From Gordonia terrae (lineage in GTDB: Bacteria; Actinomycetota; Actinomycetes; Mycobacteriales; Mycobacteriaceae): a stretch of DNA of 64,000 nucleotides. Of this stretch, positions 46,889-56,231 are shown piece after piece. Location of the stretch: assembly GCF_001698225.1 (NCBI RefSeq), contig NZ_CP016594.1:4836001-4900000 (forward strand), in the 5' to 3' direction. The stretch's first letter is position 1. Every line of letters starts with the position of its first letter. A program made the position numbers and the translations under genes. The notes below the pieces were generated by a model. It ran no database searches. It was not told the DNA's origin and was given only the letters and a program-made list of their open reading frames with translations.

Positions 46889-49729
46889 ATGACTGTCACC
46901 ACCGAGGCGGGTGTCCGCAGCGGCACCGGCGACGCCGACACGGCCACCCACCAGGTGGCGCTCTCCTTCGAGGACGGGGTCACCCGATTCATCACGTGCC
47001 GGGAGGATCAGACCGTCGCCGACGCATCGTACCGCCAGCGCATCAACATCCCACTCGACTGTCGCGACGGCGCATGCGGCACGTGTAAGTCGTTGTGCGA
47101 GTCCGGGGACTACGACGGCGGTACATACATCGAGGATGCGCTCACCGACGACGAGTCGGCACAGGGCTACGCGCTGCCCTGCTGCATGAAGCCCCGATCC
47201 GATCTGGTACTGCAGATCCCGGCGACGTCGGACATCGCCAAAACACAGGCGGCCAGATTCACCGGGACCGTCGCCGAACTCGACCGACTGTCGGAATCGA
47301 CCTTCCGGCTGGGCATCCGGATCGAGAACCGCGGCCGGCTGGCGTTCCTGCCGGGACAGTACGTCAACATCGAGATCCCCGGTACCGACGACGAGCAGGG
47401 CAACCCGGTCACCCGGTCCTACTCGTTCGCCAACGGACCGCACGAGGATCGGCTGATCTTCCTGATCAAACTGACGCCCGGCGGTGCCATGTCGACCTAT
47501 CTCACCCAACGTGCCACACGGGGCGAGCCGATCGCCTTCACCGGGCCGCACGGCTCCTTCTTCCTCCGCGAGGCGGACCGGCCGGTGTTGTTGCTGGCCG
47601 GCGGAACCGGCCTCGCCCCCATCCTGTCCATGCTCCGGAAGATGCACTCGGACAACAGCCGGCGCAAGGTCCACCTCATCTATGGAGTGTCGACAGATAC
47701 CGACCTGGTGGCAGTCGACGAGATCGACTGGTTCGTCGGCAAACTGCCTGGATTCACATGGGAACACTGCGTCTCCGATCCCGCGAGCTCGGCACCCAAC
47801 AAGGGTTACGTGATGAGTCTGATCGAACCGGCCCACCTCAATGACGGCGACGTGGCGATCTACCTGTGCGGGCCTCCTCCGATGGTGGAGGCGGTACGAC
47901 AGCACGTCGCGCAGGCGGGTATCGAGCCGACCGGCTTCTACTACGAGAAGTTCGCACTCGCCGCGCACACGGCTCCGGATACCGAGGCCGGCTCAGACGC
48001 CGGCAGCGAGATCAACACGGAGGTCGTTCGCGACGAGGTGTCCGAGGTCGCCGCGCCGGAAGCCGCTCTGTCGCACGATGCTGACGCCTCGGGTTTCGTG
48101 GATACCCTTCTACTCGCACCGGACGCACGGGCCATCGCGGGACAAGAGACGCTCCCGTCCTCGGACCTCGACGCGTGGTCTGGCCCCCGCCCGGTCGCAA
48201 CCGAGGACACCCGCACCTGTATCGGTGGTCAACCCGTCTGGCGCAGCGGTTCTGGCGCCACTGCACTCGACTCGGCGACGGATTGGTTGCAGGCCACCGC
48301 CGCGCAACCGGGTGGAGCGGCCCGGTCGATAGCCGGGCAGGAGATGTTCGCCGCGACGGACATCACCCAGCTTTACGAGTCCATCGAGGCGACCACCAAC
48401 CCGCCGGTGAGTCCCGACAACGAAGCGCCGCCCGCGTCGACCGTCGTCGGATCACACGGATATCAGATCGGCGAGGAGCATCCGGGGATCTCGGAGTCCG
48501 ACGCACTCTTCGAGGCGCGGGCCGCCCTCGAATTGGGCGCACTGGAACTGACTTTCGGCCGGTTGTCCACCCAGCAACTCGTCGGCTACCGACTGCTCGC
48601 CGACGCCACGGCGCCCTACGTCGACGGTGACCGGTTCGTGGATTCCGCCGAGTACACCGAGACCAACGCCGCGTTCCACGACTATCTGTTCACCCTCACC
48701 GGCAACGACCACCTACTCGAGGCCTACAAAGCTCTCGGTGTGAAGGGCCGGATGAGCGAGGTGTTGCGGAACGCGACGTGGTGCCATCCCCGTTGCGCCC
48801 AGGACCACCTCGACATCGTGACCGCGTTCGAATCCGGCGATCACGACGCTGCGCGCGGGCTGATCGTCGCCCACGCCGACCGCTCGAAGCAGACCATGCG
48901 ACGAGCGATGTCCGACGAGATCGGCTCGCCGCGTCCGCGTTTCGTCACGCCGGGTCGGTTCGCGGGCAAGGTCGTGGTGATCACCGGTGCCGCGCAGGGC
49001 ATCGGGGAGCAGACCGCGCGACGGATCAGCGCCGAAGGCGGGCGGGTCGTGCTCGCCGATCGTTCCGACCTCGTCGACGAGGTCGCTCGCGATCTCGCCG
49101 ACACGGGCTCCGGGGCGGTGTCGGCCGTCGCCGATCTCGAGACCTTCGCCGGAGCCGAGGCCGTCGTCCGGCGCGCCGTAGACACCTTCGGTCGCGTCGA
49201 CGTCCTCATCAACAATGTGGGCGGCGCGATCAACTTCAAACCGTTCACCGAGTTCACCGACGAACAGATCCGCGCCGAGATCGACCGGTCACTGATGACC
49301 ACGCTGTTCACCTGCCGCGCGGCGCTGCCGTCGATGGTGCGGTCAGGACGCGGCGTGATAGTCAACGTCTCGTCCGCCGCCACCCGGGGAGTTCATCGAA
49401 TTCCCTACTCCGCGGCCAAGGGTGCGGTCAACGCGCTGACCGCGTCGCTGGCGCTCGAGTACGCCGACCACGGCATCAGGGTTGTGGCCACGGCACCGGG
49501 CGGAACCGAGGCACCACCGCGTCGCATCTCACGCGGCACCCCGGAACCGCGCAGCGTCACCGAAACACAGTGGTACCAGGCGCACATCGACCAGACCCTG
49601 TCGTCGTCGACGATGCACCGGTACGGCACGCTCGACGAGCAGGCGGCAGCCCTCTGTTTCCTCGCCTCGGACGAGGCGTCCTACATCACCGGGACCGTGC
49701 TCCCTGTCGCCGGCGGTGACCAGGGTTGA
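46889..49729 (+). CDS. benCD: BenC-FCD-BenD fusion: benzoate dioxygenase reductase plus cis-diol dehydrogenase
   Basis: 946 residues in one unbroken frame. Residues 1-100: 2Fe-2S ferredoxin (CRDGACGTCKSLC). About 115-355: FAD/NAD reductase (RSYSFANGP, LLAGGTGLAPILS, LCGPPPMVEAV). About 356-520: a low-order, Ala/Glu/Asp-rich linker with the recurring motif ARxIAGQE at about 412 and 477 and a related RTCIGGQ near 440. About 525-680: an FCD-like helical domain (FHDYLFTLTGNDHLLEAY, ARGLIVAHADRS) with the His residues that bind metal in GntR regulators. About 690-946: short-chain dehydrogenase (GAAQGIGEQTARR, NNVGG, SSAA and YSAAKG), the BenD part that oxidises the cis-diol to catechol. BenC and BenD are normally separate proteins, of about 340 and 260 residues. 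The next gene starts 29 bases on. Confidence 0.92.
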   Translation: MTVTTEAGVRSGTGDADTATHQVALSFEDGVTRFITCREDQTVADASYRQRINIPLDCRDGACGTCKSLCESGDYDGGTYIEDALTDDESAQGYALPCCMKPRSDLVLQIPATSDIAKTQAARFTGTVAELDRLSESTFRLGIRIENRGRLAFLPGQYVNIEIPGTDDEQGNPVTRSYSFANGPHEDRLIFLIKLTPGGAMSTYLTQRATRGEPIAFTGPHGSFFLREADRPVLLLAGGTGLAPILSMLRKMHSDNSRRKVHLIYGVSTDTDLVAVDEIDWFVGKLPGFTWEHCVSDPASSAPNKGYVMSLIEPAHLNDGDVAIYLCGPPPMVEAVRQHVAQAGIEPTGFYYEKFALAAHTAPDTEAGSDAGSEINTEVVRDEVSEVAAPEAALSHDADASGFVDTLLLAPDARAIAGQETLPSSDLDAWSGPRPVATEDTRTCIGGQPVWRSGSGATALDSATDWLQATAAQPGGAARSIAGQEMFAATDITQLYESIEATTNPPVSPDNEAPPASTVVGSHGYQIGEEHPGISESDALFEARAALELGALELTFGRLSTQQLVGYRLLADATAPYVDGDRFVDSAEYTETNAAFHDYLFTLTGNDHLLEAYKALGVKGRMSEVLRNATWCHPRCAQDHLDIVTAFESGDHDAARGLIVAHADRSKQTMRRAMSDEIGSPRPRFVTPGRFAGKVVVITGAAQGIGEQTARRISAEGGRVVLADRSDLVDEVARDLADTGSGAVSAVADLETFAGAEAVVRRAVDTFGRVDVLINNVGGAINFKPFTEFTDEQIRAEIDRSLMTTLFTCRAALPSMVRSGRGVIVNVSSAATRGVHRIPYSAAKGAVNALTASLALEYADHGIRVVATAPGGTEAPPRRISRGTPEPRSVTETQWYQAHIDQTLSSSTMHRYGTLDEQAAALCFLASDEASYITGTVLPVAGGDQG

Positions 49730-49746
49730 GCCGCCCGGCGAGCCCC

Positions 49747-49752
49747 TAGTAT
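49747..49752 (+). promoter_or_regulatory. possible -10 element for a leaderless benR mRNA
   Basis: TAGTAT lies six bases before the ATG at 49759 in the 29-base gap after the benCD stop. That spacing fits transcription starting at the first codon, so the regulator could be expressed apart from the ben operon. There is no clear Shine-Dalgarno. Confidence 0.4.
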
Positions 49753-49758
49753 GGACCG

Positions 49759-52491
49759 ATGATGGTCACCGGCGGGTGTGTCGGCCGCGACCGCGAGATC
49801 GAGTTGCTGTCCTCGCGGCTCGATGCCGTGTCGGAGGCAGGTGTGCTGGCCGTCACGGGAGATCCCGGCATCGGCAAGTCGACACTGCTGAGGCACCTGG
49901 TCCGGCGGCGATTGTCCGCTCCGACAACCGGTCCCACGTTGTGGGCCGCGGTGTCACCATGGCGAGCGCACACGCCCGGCGCGCTCATCCGGCAGCTGGT
50001 ACAGGACCGGTCCGACGTCACACCTGCGACCGATACCGTCCCGTCCCCGGACGACCTGCTCGACGGACTGCTCGCAGCGGTCGCGGCTCCCGCGGAGCCA
50101 TCGAGCGAGATGACGAGTGACATGGCCGCACTCATCGCCATCGACGATGCCGACCTCGCCGACGAGGAGTCCCTGCAGACGCTGGTCTCGCTGACGCGTG
50201 AGCACCGGGATCGTCGAATCCTGGTCATCGTCACCATGTCTCGTCCGGGCGCCCGGCTCATCGGCAGTGCGCTCGAGGAGTTGCGGCTCGACGGCCTGGA
50301 CACACAGGGCACGGCGGACATCGCCGCGCAGCGTGGCATCGTGCTGCACCCGTCGATGCAGACGGAACTGGCCCGGCACACCGGCGGTAATCCACGCGAC
50401 ATCGTGGCCCTGCTCGACGAGGTCCCGGCGCTCACCTGGTCCCGCACCGGCGTGGCGCTGCCTGCACCGTCCCACGTCGTCGTCGCGGTCCGAGACCGAT
50501 TGCCGGACAACGGCACGCCCGCCCGATCGCTGATCGAGGCGCTCGCCATCCTCGACCCTGCCGAACCCCTGGCCACCGCGATCGCCCTCGCCGGGATCAC
50601 GGACCCGCTCGGCGCCATCGACGACGCGCAGGCGACCGGACTGGTGACGGTCGACCGAGCGCTGACACCCGCAGAGGCGCAACCGCGCCTGGCCGGCCCG
50701 CTGGTCCGAGCCGCCGTCCTCGAGGTCCTCGGCACGAAAGCAGTGGGCGAGGCCCACCGCCGGGCCGCGGACACGGTCGACGACCCCGCCCGGCAACTCC
50801 ATCACCGCGTCGCGGCCACCTCGACCGTCGACGCCACCCTCGCCGACGACCTCGCCGCTCTCGCACGGGCCCGCGGCGCCGACGGCGCGTGGGCCGAGGC
50901 CGCCGGGCTGTACCGGCAGGCGGGCCGACTCACCCCCGACCCGCTGCGGCGCGACACCAGGATGACGCTCGCGGTCGATTCGCTACTCGCCGCGGGAGAT
51001 TGCACAGGCGCCGGCGCCCTGGTCCCGACCGTGGAGAGCCTGCGCGAGACACCCCTGCGCAACGCGACCCTGGCGTACCTCGCCATCCTGCGGGGCCGGT
51101 CGGCGGAGGCACAGCTGCGTCTCGACCGGGCGTGGGCGATCGTCAACGTCGAGCGCGAACCCGATGTCGCCGCCCTGATCGCGCAGCGTCACGTCCTGCA
51201 CAATCTGGTCCGATGCCAGGGCACCGAACTGGTCGACTGGGCCGATCGCGCGAACGCGATGGCCGACGCCGGGTCGGCCGCCCGAGTGGAGGCCGCCGTC
51301 ATCCGCGGGCTGGGACTGGCGTGGTCGGGACACCCGGATGCCGCACGCGCCGAGTACGAGACGGTCTCGGAGCGCGTCCGCTACGGAGCGCAGGCGCAGC
51401 GCGCGATCATGGGACGCGGCTGGCTGCGCCTCGGTCTCGACGAGATCGACGCCGCCCGCAGCGATCTCGAGACCGCCGTGTCGATGGCACAGCTCGGCGG
51501 GTCCACCCGGATCACCCTGTGGGCACTGGCCTGGCTCGCCCGCGTCCAGTTCCTCACCGGCGACTGGGATGGCGCCCTGCGTGGCGTCGAGGCCGGTCGC
51601 GCTCTGGCCCGCAGCAGTGGCATCGCGTTGACCACTCCCCTCCTCAACTGGACTGCGAGCCAGATCCATTCGCTGCGCGGCGACTGGGAGGACGCCCACC
51701 GGAGTGTGGCACAGAGCAGCACCTCCATCGGCGACTACGAGATCATGCGGATACCCGACCTGCTGGCCCGGGCCCAGCTGGCCGAGGCCGCAGCGGATTA
51801 CGGCAAGGTCCGACGAGTACTCACCCCGCTGGTCGCAATGGCCGAGTCCGTCCCGGCGCTCTCCGAGCCGGGCTTGTGGCCGTGGGTCGACGTCCTCGCC
51901 AACGCACTGGTGCTCGAGGGGCGACACGACGACGCCGACGATCTGCTGTGTCGCTACGAGTCCCGGTCCGCCGAGCGGGGACACCGATCGTCGGCTGCCC
52001 GGATGAAGTACGCACGTGGTCGCCTCCTTGGCGCGACCGGTGACATCCACGGCGCACGACGGACCTTCGAGGAGGGCATCGAACTCCTCGACGGTCTCGG
52101 GCTCCGCTACGACCAGGCACGGGTGAACTTCGCCTACGGCCAGACGTTGCGACGCGCCGGCAAGCGCCGCGCCGCGGACGCCGTCATCGGGACTGCCCGC
52201 GATCTGTATCTGTCGCTGGGCGCCACCACCTATGTCGAACGCTGCGAACGCGAACTGAAGGCCGGCGGTCTCGCGACGTCTCGTGGCGAGAACCACACCG
52301 TCGCAACGGGTGCCGTCGAACTCACGCCCCAGGAGGAGGCGGTGACCGCCCTCGTCGCGCGTGGCCTGTCGAACCGGGAGGTGGCGGCCGAACTCTACAT
52401 CTCACCGAAGACGGTGCAGTACCACCTGACCCGGATCTACGCGAAACTCGGCGTGAAGTCCCGCGCCGAGCTGGCGGCCTCGCGCCGGTGA
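49759..52491 (+). CDS. LuxR-family LAL regulator, BenR-like
   Basis: 910 residues, size and layout of the large ATP-binding LuxR (LAL) regulators. Walker A GDPGIGKSTLL near 34-44, Walker B-like ALIAIDDAD near 123-131, a long helical repeat section (TPR-like) about 330-820, and a C-terminal LuxR helix-turn-helix about 850-905 (LTPQEEAVTALVARGLSNREVA, ISPKTVQYHLTRIYAKLGV). In Corynebacterium and Rhodococcus a LAL regulator next to benABCD activates benzoate catabolism. Context supports the same role here, but I leave the symbol empty because it rests on position. The ATG at 49759 is followed by a second ATG. Confidence 0.88.
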   Translation: MMVTGGCVGRDREIELLSSRLDAVSEAGVLAVTGDPGIGKSTLLRHLVRRRLSAPTTGPTLWAAVSPWRAHTPGALIRQLVQDRSDVTPATDTVPSPDDLLDGLLAAVAAPAEPSSEMTSDMAALIAIDDADLADEESLQTLVSLTREHRDRRILVIVTMSRPGARLIGSALEELRLDGLDTQGTADIAAQRGIVLHPSMQTELARHTGGNPRDIVALLDEVPALTWSRTGVALPAPSHVVVAVRDRLPDNGTPARSLIEALAILDPAEPLATAIALAGITDPLGAIDDAQATGLVTVDRALTPAEAQPRLAGPLVRAAVLEVLGTKAVGEAHRRAADTVDDPARQLHHRVAATSTVDATLADDLAALARARGADGAWAEAAGLYRQAGRLTPDPLRRDTRMTLAVDSLLAAGDCTGAGALVPTVESLRETPLRNATLAYLAILRGRSAEAQLRLDRAWAIVNVEREPDVAALIAQRHVLHNLVRCQGTELVDWADRANAMADAGSAARVEAAVIRGLGLAWSGHPDAARAEYETVSERVRYGAQAQRAIMGRGWLRLGLDEIDAARSDLETAVSMAQLGGSTRITLWALAWLARVQFLTGDWDGALRGVEAGRALARSSGIALTTPLLNWTASQIHSLRGDWEDAHRSVAQSSTSIGDYEIMRIPDLLARAQLAEAAADYGKVRRVLTPLVAMAESVPALSEPGLWPWVDVLANALVLEGRHDDADDLLCRYESRSAERGHRSSAARMKYARGRLLGATGDIHGARRTFEEGIELLDGLGLRYDQARVNFAYGQTLRRAGKRRAADAVIGTARDLYLSLGATTYVERCERELKAGGLATSRGENHTVATGAVELTPQEEAVTALVARGLSNREVAAELYISPKTVQYHLTRIYAKLGVKSRAELAASRR

Positions 52492-52501
52492 ACTCCCGGT
52501 T

Positions 52502-53560
52502 TCAGTCCTCGATCGCGTCGACAAGGCCCCACGACAACGCTCGAGAGGCCTCGATGGTCTCGCCGGTGACGAAGAGATGCAGCGCCCGCCACCGGCCGAT
52601 GCGCCGGGGCACACTCACGGTGCCACCGGCACCGGGGATGAGTCCCATGGACACCTCCGGCAGTCGGAGCCGAGTGTCCGGTCTCGCGACGACCCGTCGC
52701 GCAAACGCGGGAATCTCGATACCTGCGCCCACACAGTGCCCGTGCAGCCGGACCTCGACGCGATCGGCCAGAGCAGCCATCATCCGTCCGGCCCCGCCCC
52801 GCGTGCGAACGAGATGTGCCGTCGTCGCGTCGGGCATGTGACCGAACTCGTCGAGATCGCCGCCCGCACAGAAGGAGCTTCCCGCGCCGTCGAGGACGAC
52901 ACGGCGGATCGTGCCGTCGACGACCGCGACCCGCAACGACTCGACCAGTGCGTCGCGCACCGCCATGCCGTAGGCGTTACGGCGCTCGGGCCGGCTGAGG
53001 GTGATGTACAGGGTGTCGTCGACACGATCGAGCAGGACGGGGTCGACCGTCATCGGCGGAAGTGGTCGTCCCTGGGCGCGCCGCGCGGTGAGCCACGCGC
53101 CGAACTCGGGGCCCGCCTGCAGTGTCGAGTACGCGAACGACTCGACGTCGATGGCCGGGATCGGTTCGAGGGGCTCGGCGGCTCGGAGCACCTGTGCCGC
53201 CACCAGAGCCGCGGTCGGGGTCCGGCCGACCGATTCCAGGAACCGTCCGATCGCCGCATCCACGTCGTCGACGGCGACGACGGCCCGGTCGTCGCACCCG
53301 GGCGCGTACGTGACATCGAGTGCGGCGAGGACGGGGCGCAGCGCGGGGTCCGGCGTCCGTCGAGAAACACCGACGAGGATGGTCTCGGCGGTCGCCGCCC
53401 GTTCGGCGGCGCCGGCGATGTCGGTGACCGACCGATCGTCCGCATCGAGGTCGACCACGACAACCGGGTCGGTCAGCGCCGCGTGGTGACCGAAGAGCTC
53501 GCCCCCGCCGATGGCCGGTGTGCCCGCCAGATCGGCGATCGAGAGACGGCGACTGCCCAT
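52502..53560 (-). CDS. enoyl-CoA hydratase/isomerase with N-terminal extension
   Basis: 352 residues, about 90 longer than an ordinary crotonase. The C-terminal 175 residues hold the crotonase fold: LSRPERRNAYG, FCAGGDLDEFG and HGHCVGAGIEIPAF (oxyanion hole), and LPEVSMGLIPGAGGT. The Glu in PEVSMG fits a catalytic position. The N-terminal 170 residues (a GGGELFGHHAALTDPVVVVDLD stretch onward) do not resemble a crotonase and contain Ala-rich, acidic repeats of unknown role. ATG 53560 has AGGAGG seven bases upstream. Divergent from the CoA-transferase gene 44 bases away; the pair may act in one CoA-thioester pathway. Confidence 0.85.
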   Translation of the reverse strand: MGSRRLSIADLAGTPAIGGGELFGHHAALTDPVVVVDLDADDRSVTDIAGAAERAATAETILVGVSRRTPDPALRPVLAALDVTYAPGCDDRAVVAVDDVDAAIGRFLESVGRTPTAALVAAQVLRAAEPLEPIPAIDVESFAYSTLQAGPEFGAWLTARRAQGRPLPPMTVDPVLLDRVDDTLYITLSRPERRNAYGMAVRDALVESLRVAVVDGTIRRVVLDGAGSSFCAGGDLDEFGHMPDATTAHLVRTRGGAGRMMAALADRVEVRLHGHCVGAGIEIPAFARRVVARPDTRLRLPEVSMGLIPGAGGTVSVPRRIGRWRALHLFVTGETIEASRALSWGLVDAIED

Positions 53561-53604
53561 GCCATGACCTCCTGTGTGCCCGTGCGGACGGTAGCATTTC
53601 GGCC

Positions 53605-54837
53605 GTGCACAGCGACGCGCCCCGTGACCCGGTGCGTGCATGGGCAGACAGCGGGATTCCCCACCTGACCGGCCGCCCCGACGGCCCGCCCGTGATACCG
53701 ATGGGTGACGCCGCGGCCCGGGCACGGGATCTCACCGACCACATCCGGCTGGCCAGCGACGGCGCGGTCGACGTCGACGGGGCCGTCCTGCTGTCCGAAC
53801 GAGCCGCTCTGACCGGATTCCACCGCCGCGGTGCGGTGACCCTCGGCGGGACGGGACGACTGCTGCCGGCCACCGACGGGTGGGTCGCGGTGAACTGTGC
53901 CCGCCCCGACGATGTCGCGCTTCTCGGCGCTGTCGTGGGACGCGACATCGGGAATGATCCCTGGCCGGCGGTCGCGGACTGGCTCGGCGAACACAGCCGG
54001 GCCGAGTTCGACGAACGAGCGGCGATGCTCGGCGTCGCAGCCGGTTCGGTGGCCCGCGACGACGAGGTGACTGCCGCCGCGTGCGGTGCCCCGACGCCGA
54101 CGGGCGACCCGCGTTCGGTCGCGGACATGCTGGTGGTCGACTTCAGCGCGCTGTGGGCCGGCCCCTTGTGCGCACACCTGCTGGGTTCGGCGGGTGCGCG
54201 CGTGGTGAAGGTGGAGACCCCGCAACGCCCCGACGGGGCGCGCAGCGGGAACGCCGACTTCTACCGGCTACTTCACGGCGGCCACGAGTCCGTCGTCCTG
54301 GACCCGGCGGTGGCGGCCGAACGCGGCGCTCTGCATCGGCTCGTCGCATCTGCCGACATCGTCATCGAGGCGTCGCGTCCACGAGCCCTGCGCGGGTTCG
54401 GTCTGGACAGCGCGGAGTTCGTGTCGGCCGGCGCCACGTGGATCTCGATCACGGCCGCGGGACGTGGTTCGGAGCGAATCGGTTTCGGCGACGACGTCGC
54501 CGCGTCCGCCGGTCTCGTCGCCTACGACCACACCGGGGCGATGTTTGTCGGGGATGCCATCGCCGACCCGTTGGCCGGACTCACCGCCGCGGCTCTCGCC
54601 ATGAGTGCCACCGACGGCGGTGTGCTGTGGGACGTCTCGATGCGCGCGACCGTGGCCGCGACGGTCGGCGCGACACCCACACCGGCGGCCCGTTCCGACG
54701 CCGGGCGATGGATTGTCGACACCGCATCCGGTCCCGCGGTCCTGGCCCCGCCCACGCGACGTCCCACGGCTCGGCACGCACCGCGGTCCGGACGCGACAC
54801 GTCCGCGGTCCTCGACTCTCTCGGGATCCGGCTGTGA
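53605..54837 (+). CDS. CaiB/BaiF (type III) CoA-transferase, apparently circularly permuted
   Basis: 410 residues. The segment normally at the N-terminus of family III CoA-transferases (VVDFSALWAGPLCAHLLGSAGARVVKVE) starts only near residue 175. Before it lie residues like the family's C-terminal half (LLPATDGWVAVNCARPDD near 88-105). The order of the two halves seems exchanged. A GDAIADPLAGLTAA segment follows, and the catalytic Asp is expected in this stretch. GTG 53605 is the likely start; TAGCAT at 53592-53597 places a -10 element at leaderless distance. The next gene overlaps by GTGA. It transfers CoA between acids; the pair is unknown. Confidence 0.8.
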   Translation: MHSDAPRDPVRAWADSGIPHLTGRPDGPPVIPMGDAAARARDLTDHIRLASDGAVDVDGAVLLSERAALTGFHRRGAVTLGGTGRLLPATDGWVAVNCARPDDVALLGAVVGRDIGNDPWPAVADWLGEHSRAEFDERAAMLGVAAGSVARDDEVTAAACGAPTPTGDPRSVADMLVVDFSALWAGPLCAHLLGSAGARVVKVETPQRPDGARSGNADFYRLLHGGHESVVLDPAVAAERGALHRLVASADIVIEASRPRALRGFGLDSAEFVSAGATWISITAAGRGSERIGFGDDVAASAGLVAYDHTGAMFVGDAIADPLAGLTAAALAMSATDGGVLWDVSMRATVAATVGATPTPAARSDAGRWIVDTASGPAVLAPPTRRPTARHAPRSGRDTSAVLDSLGIRL

Positions 54838-56231
54838 GTCGGCTCGTGATCACGAACGTGACACTCCACGAGGGCATTCGGGACGTGGCGGTGGAGAACG
54901 GACAGATCTCCGAGATCGGGGTGGGCCTGCCGACGACCGGCGCCGAGGTCATCGAGGGCCGCGGCGGCGCGCTCATCCCCGGCCTCCACGACCACCACAT
55001 CCATCTGCACGCACTGGCCTCGGCACGCAACTCGGTCCGGTGCGGCCCACCACACGTGACCGGCCCCGAGGAACTCGCGGCCGCGCTCGCCACCGCACCG
55101 TCATCGGACAATCAGGGATGGGTGCGGGGCGTCGGTTACGTCGAAACCGTTGCCGGACTTCTCGATCTGGCCGCGCTCGACCGATTGCACGCCCGGCGGC
55201 CCGTCCGCGTGCAACATCGGAGCGGTGCGGTGTGGTTCCTCAACTCTGCCGCCGCAGCCGCGGTGGACCTCGCGTCCGGAGACCACCCCGGCATCGAACG
55301 CGACGAGTCGGGTTCACCGACCGGGCGCCTCTGGCGCGCCGACACCTGGCTGCGCGAGCGACTCGGCGGCGCGGGCCCGCCCGATCTGGCAGGCGTGGGA
55401 GCCGAACTCGCCCGGTTCGGTGTCACCGGCGTCACCGACGCGACGCCGGATCTCGCTCCCGGCAGCCTGGTCCACCTGATCGACGAGCACGTCACAGGTG
55501 CACTGCCCCAGCGTCTTCATCTCCTCGGCGCCGAGCAGGGGACCCCGCTGCCGCGTCCGACGGTGACCCTCGGACCCCACAAGATCGTGCTCGCCGACTC
55601 CGCCCTCCCCGACTTCCCCACCCTGTGCCGCGCCATCCGCGACGTCCACCTCGGAAACCGAGGGGTCGCCGTGCACTCGGTCAGCCGAGAGTCCCTGCTC
55701 CTGTTCCTCGCGGCACTCGACGAGACTGGCGGTCACCCTCAGGACCGGGTCGAACACGGCGCGATCATCGCCGCCGAGACCGTCCACGAACTACGGCGAC
55801 GAGGCCTCACCGTGGTCACCCAGCCGGGTTTCATCTCCGACCGCGGCGACGACTACCTCGACCGGCTCGACGGCGATGACATCGACGATCTGTACCGGTG
55901 CCGCTCTCTCGTCGACGCCGGCGTCACCGTCGCCCTGTCGAGCGACGCCCCATACGGACCCACCGATCCCTGGTCGGTCATCGCGGCCGCGGCCGACCGA
56001 CGAGCTCCGGACGGGCGCGTCGTCGGACCCGGTGAGCGAGTGGACCACGCCGGCGCCCTGGGCATGTATCTCGCTCCGCCGGAGGCACCGGGGAAATCCC
56101 CACGCACCGTTGAAGTGGGCCGGCCCGCCGACCTCGTCCTCCTCGCGGAATCTCTCGAACACGCGCTGACCGACGGATCAGATGCAGTGCAATGCACCAT
56201 GATCCGTGGCGAGGTCAATTATCATCGCTGA
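54834..56231 (+). CDS. YtcJ-like amidohydrolase (family 3)
   Basis: 465 residues. Amidohydrolase_3/YtcJ layout: [11 protein letters not shown] near 52-62, an [10 protein letters not shown] segment, HSVSRESLL, then [16 protein letters not shown] and [13 protein letters not shown] with the Asp typical of the group. The group includes enzymes removing N-acyl or exocyclic groups of many compounds. The GTG at 54834 shares a GTGA with the CoA-transferase stop, so the two are co-translated. The 3' end overlaps catJ, convergent, by 10 bases. Substrate unknown; the pairing with a CoA-transferase suggests an activated acid whose amide or ester is cleaved. Confidence 0.85.
   Translation: MSRLVITNVTLHEGIRDVAVENGQISEIGVGLPTTGAEVIEGRGGALIPGLHDHHIHLHALASARNSVRCGPPHVTGPEELAAALATAPSSDNQGWVRGVGYVETVAGLLDLAALDRLHARRPVRVQHRSGAVWFLNSAAAAAVDLASGDHPGIERDESGSPTGRLWRADTWLRERLGGAGPPDLAGVGAELARFGVTGVTDATPDLAPGSLVHLIDEHVTGALPQRLHLLGAEQGTPLPRPTVTLGPHKIVLADSALPDFPTLCRAIRDVHLGNRGVAVHSVSRESLLLFLAALDETGGHPQDRVEHGAIIAAETVHELRRRGLTVVTQPGFISDRGDDYLDRLDGDDIDDLYRCRSLVDAGVTVALSSDAPYGPTDPWSVIAAAADRRAPDGRVVGPGERVDHAGALGMYLAPPEAPGKSPRTVEVGRPADLVLLAESLEHALTDGSDAVQCTMIRGEVNYHR

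Noticed and set aside
48462..48950. FCD domain as an independent GntR repressor gene
   Set aside because: No winged-helix domain, stop or start separates it from the flanking BenC and BenD parts; it is internal to one frame.
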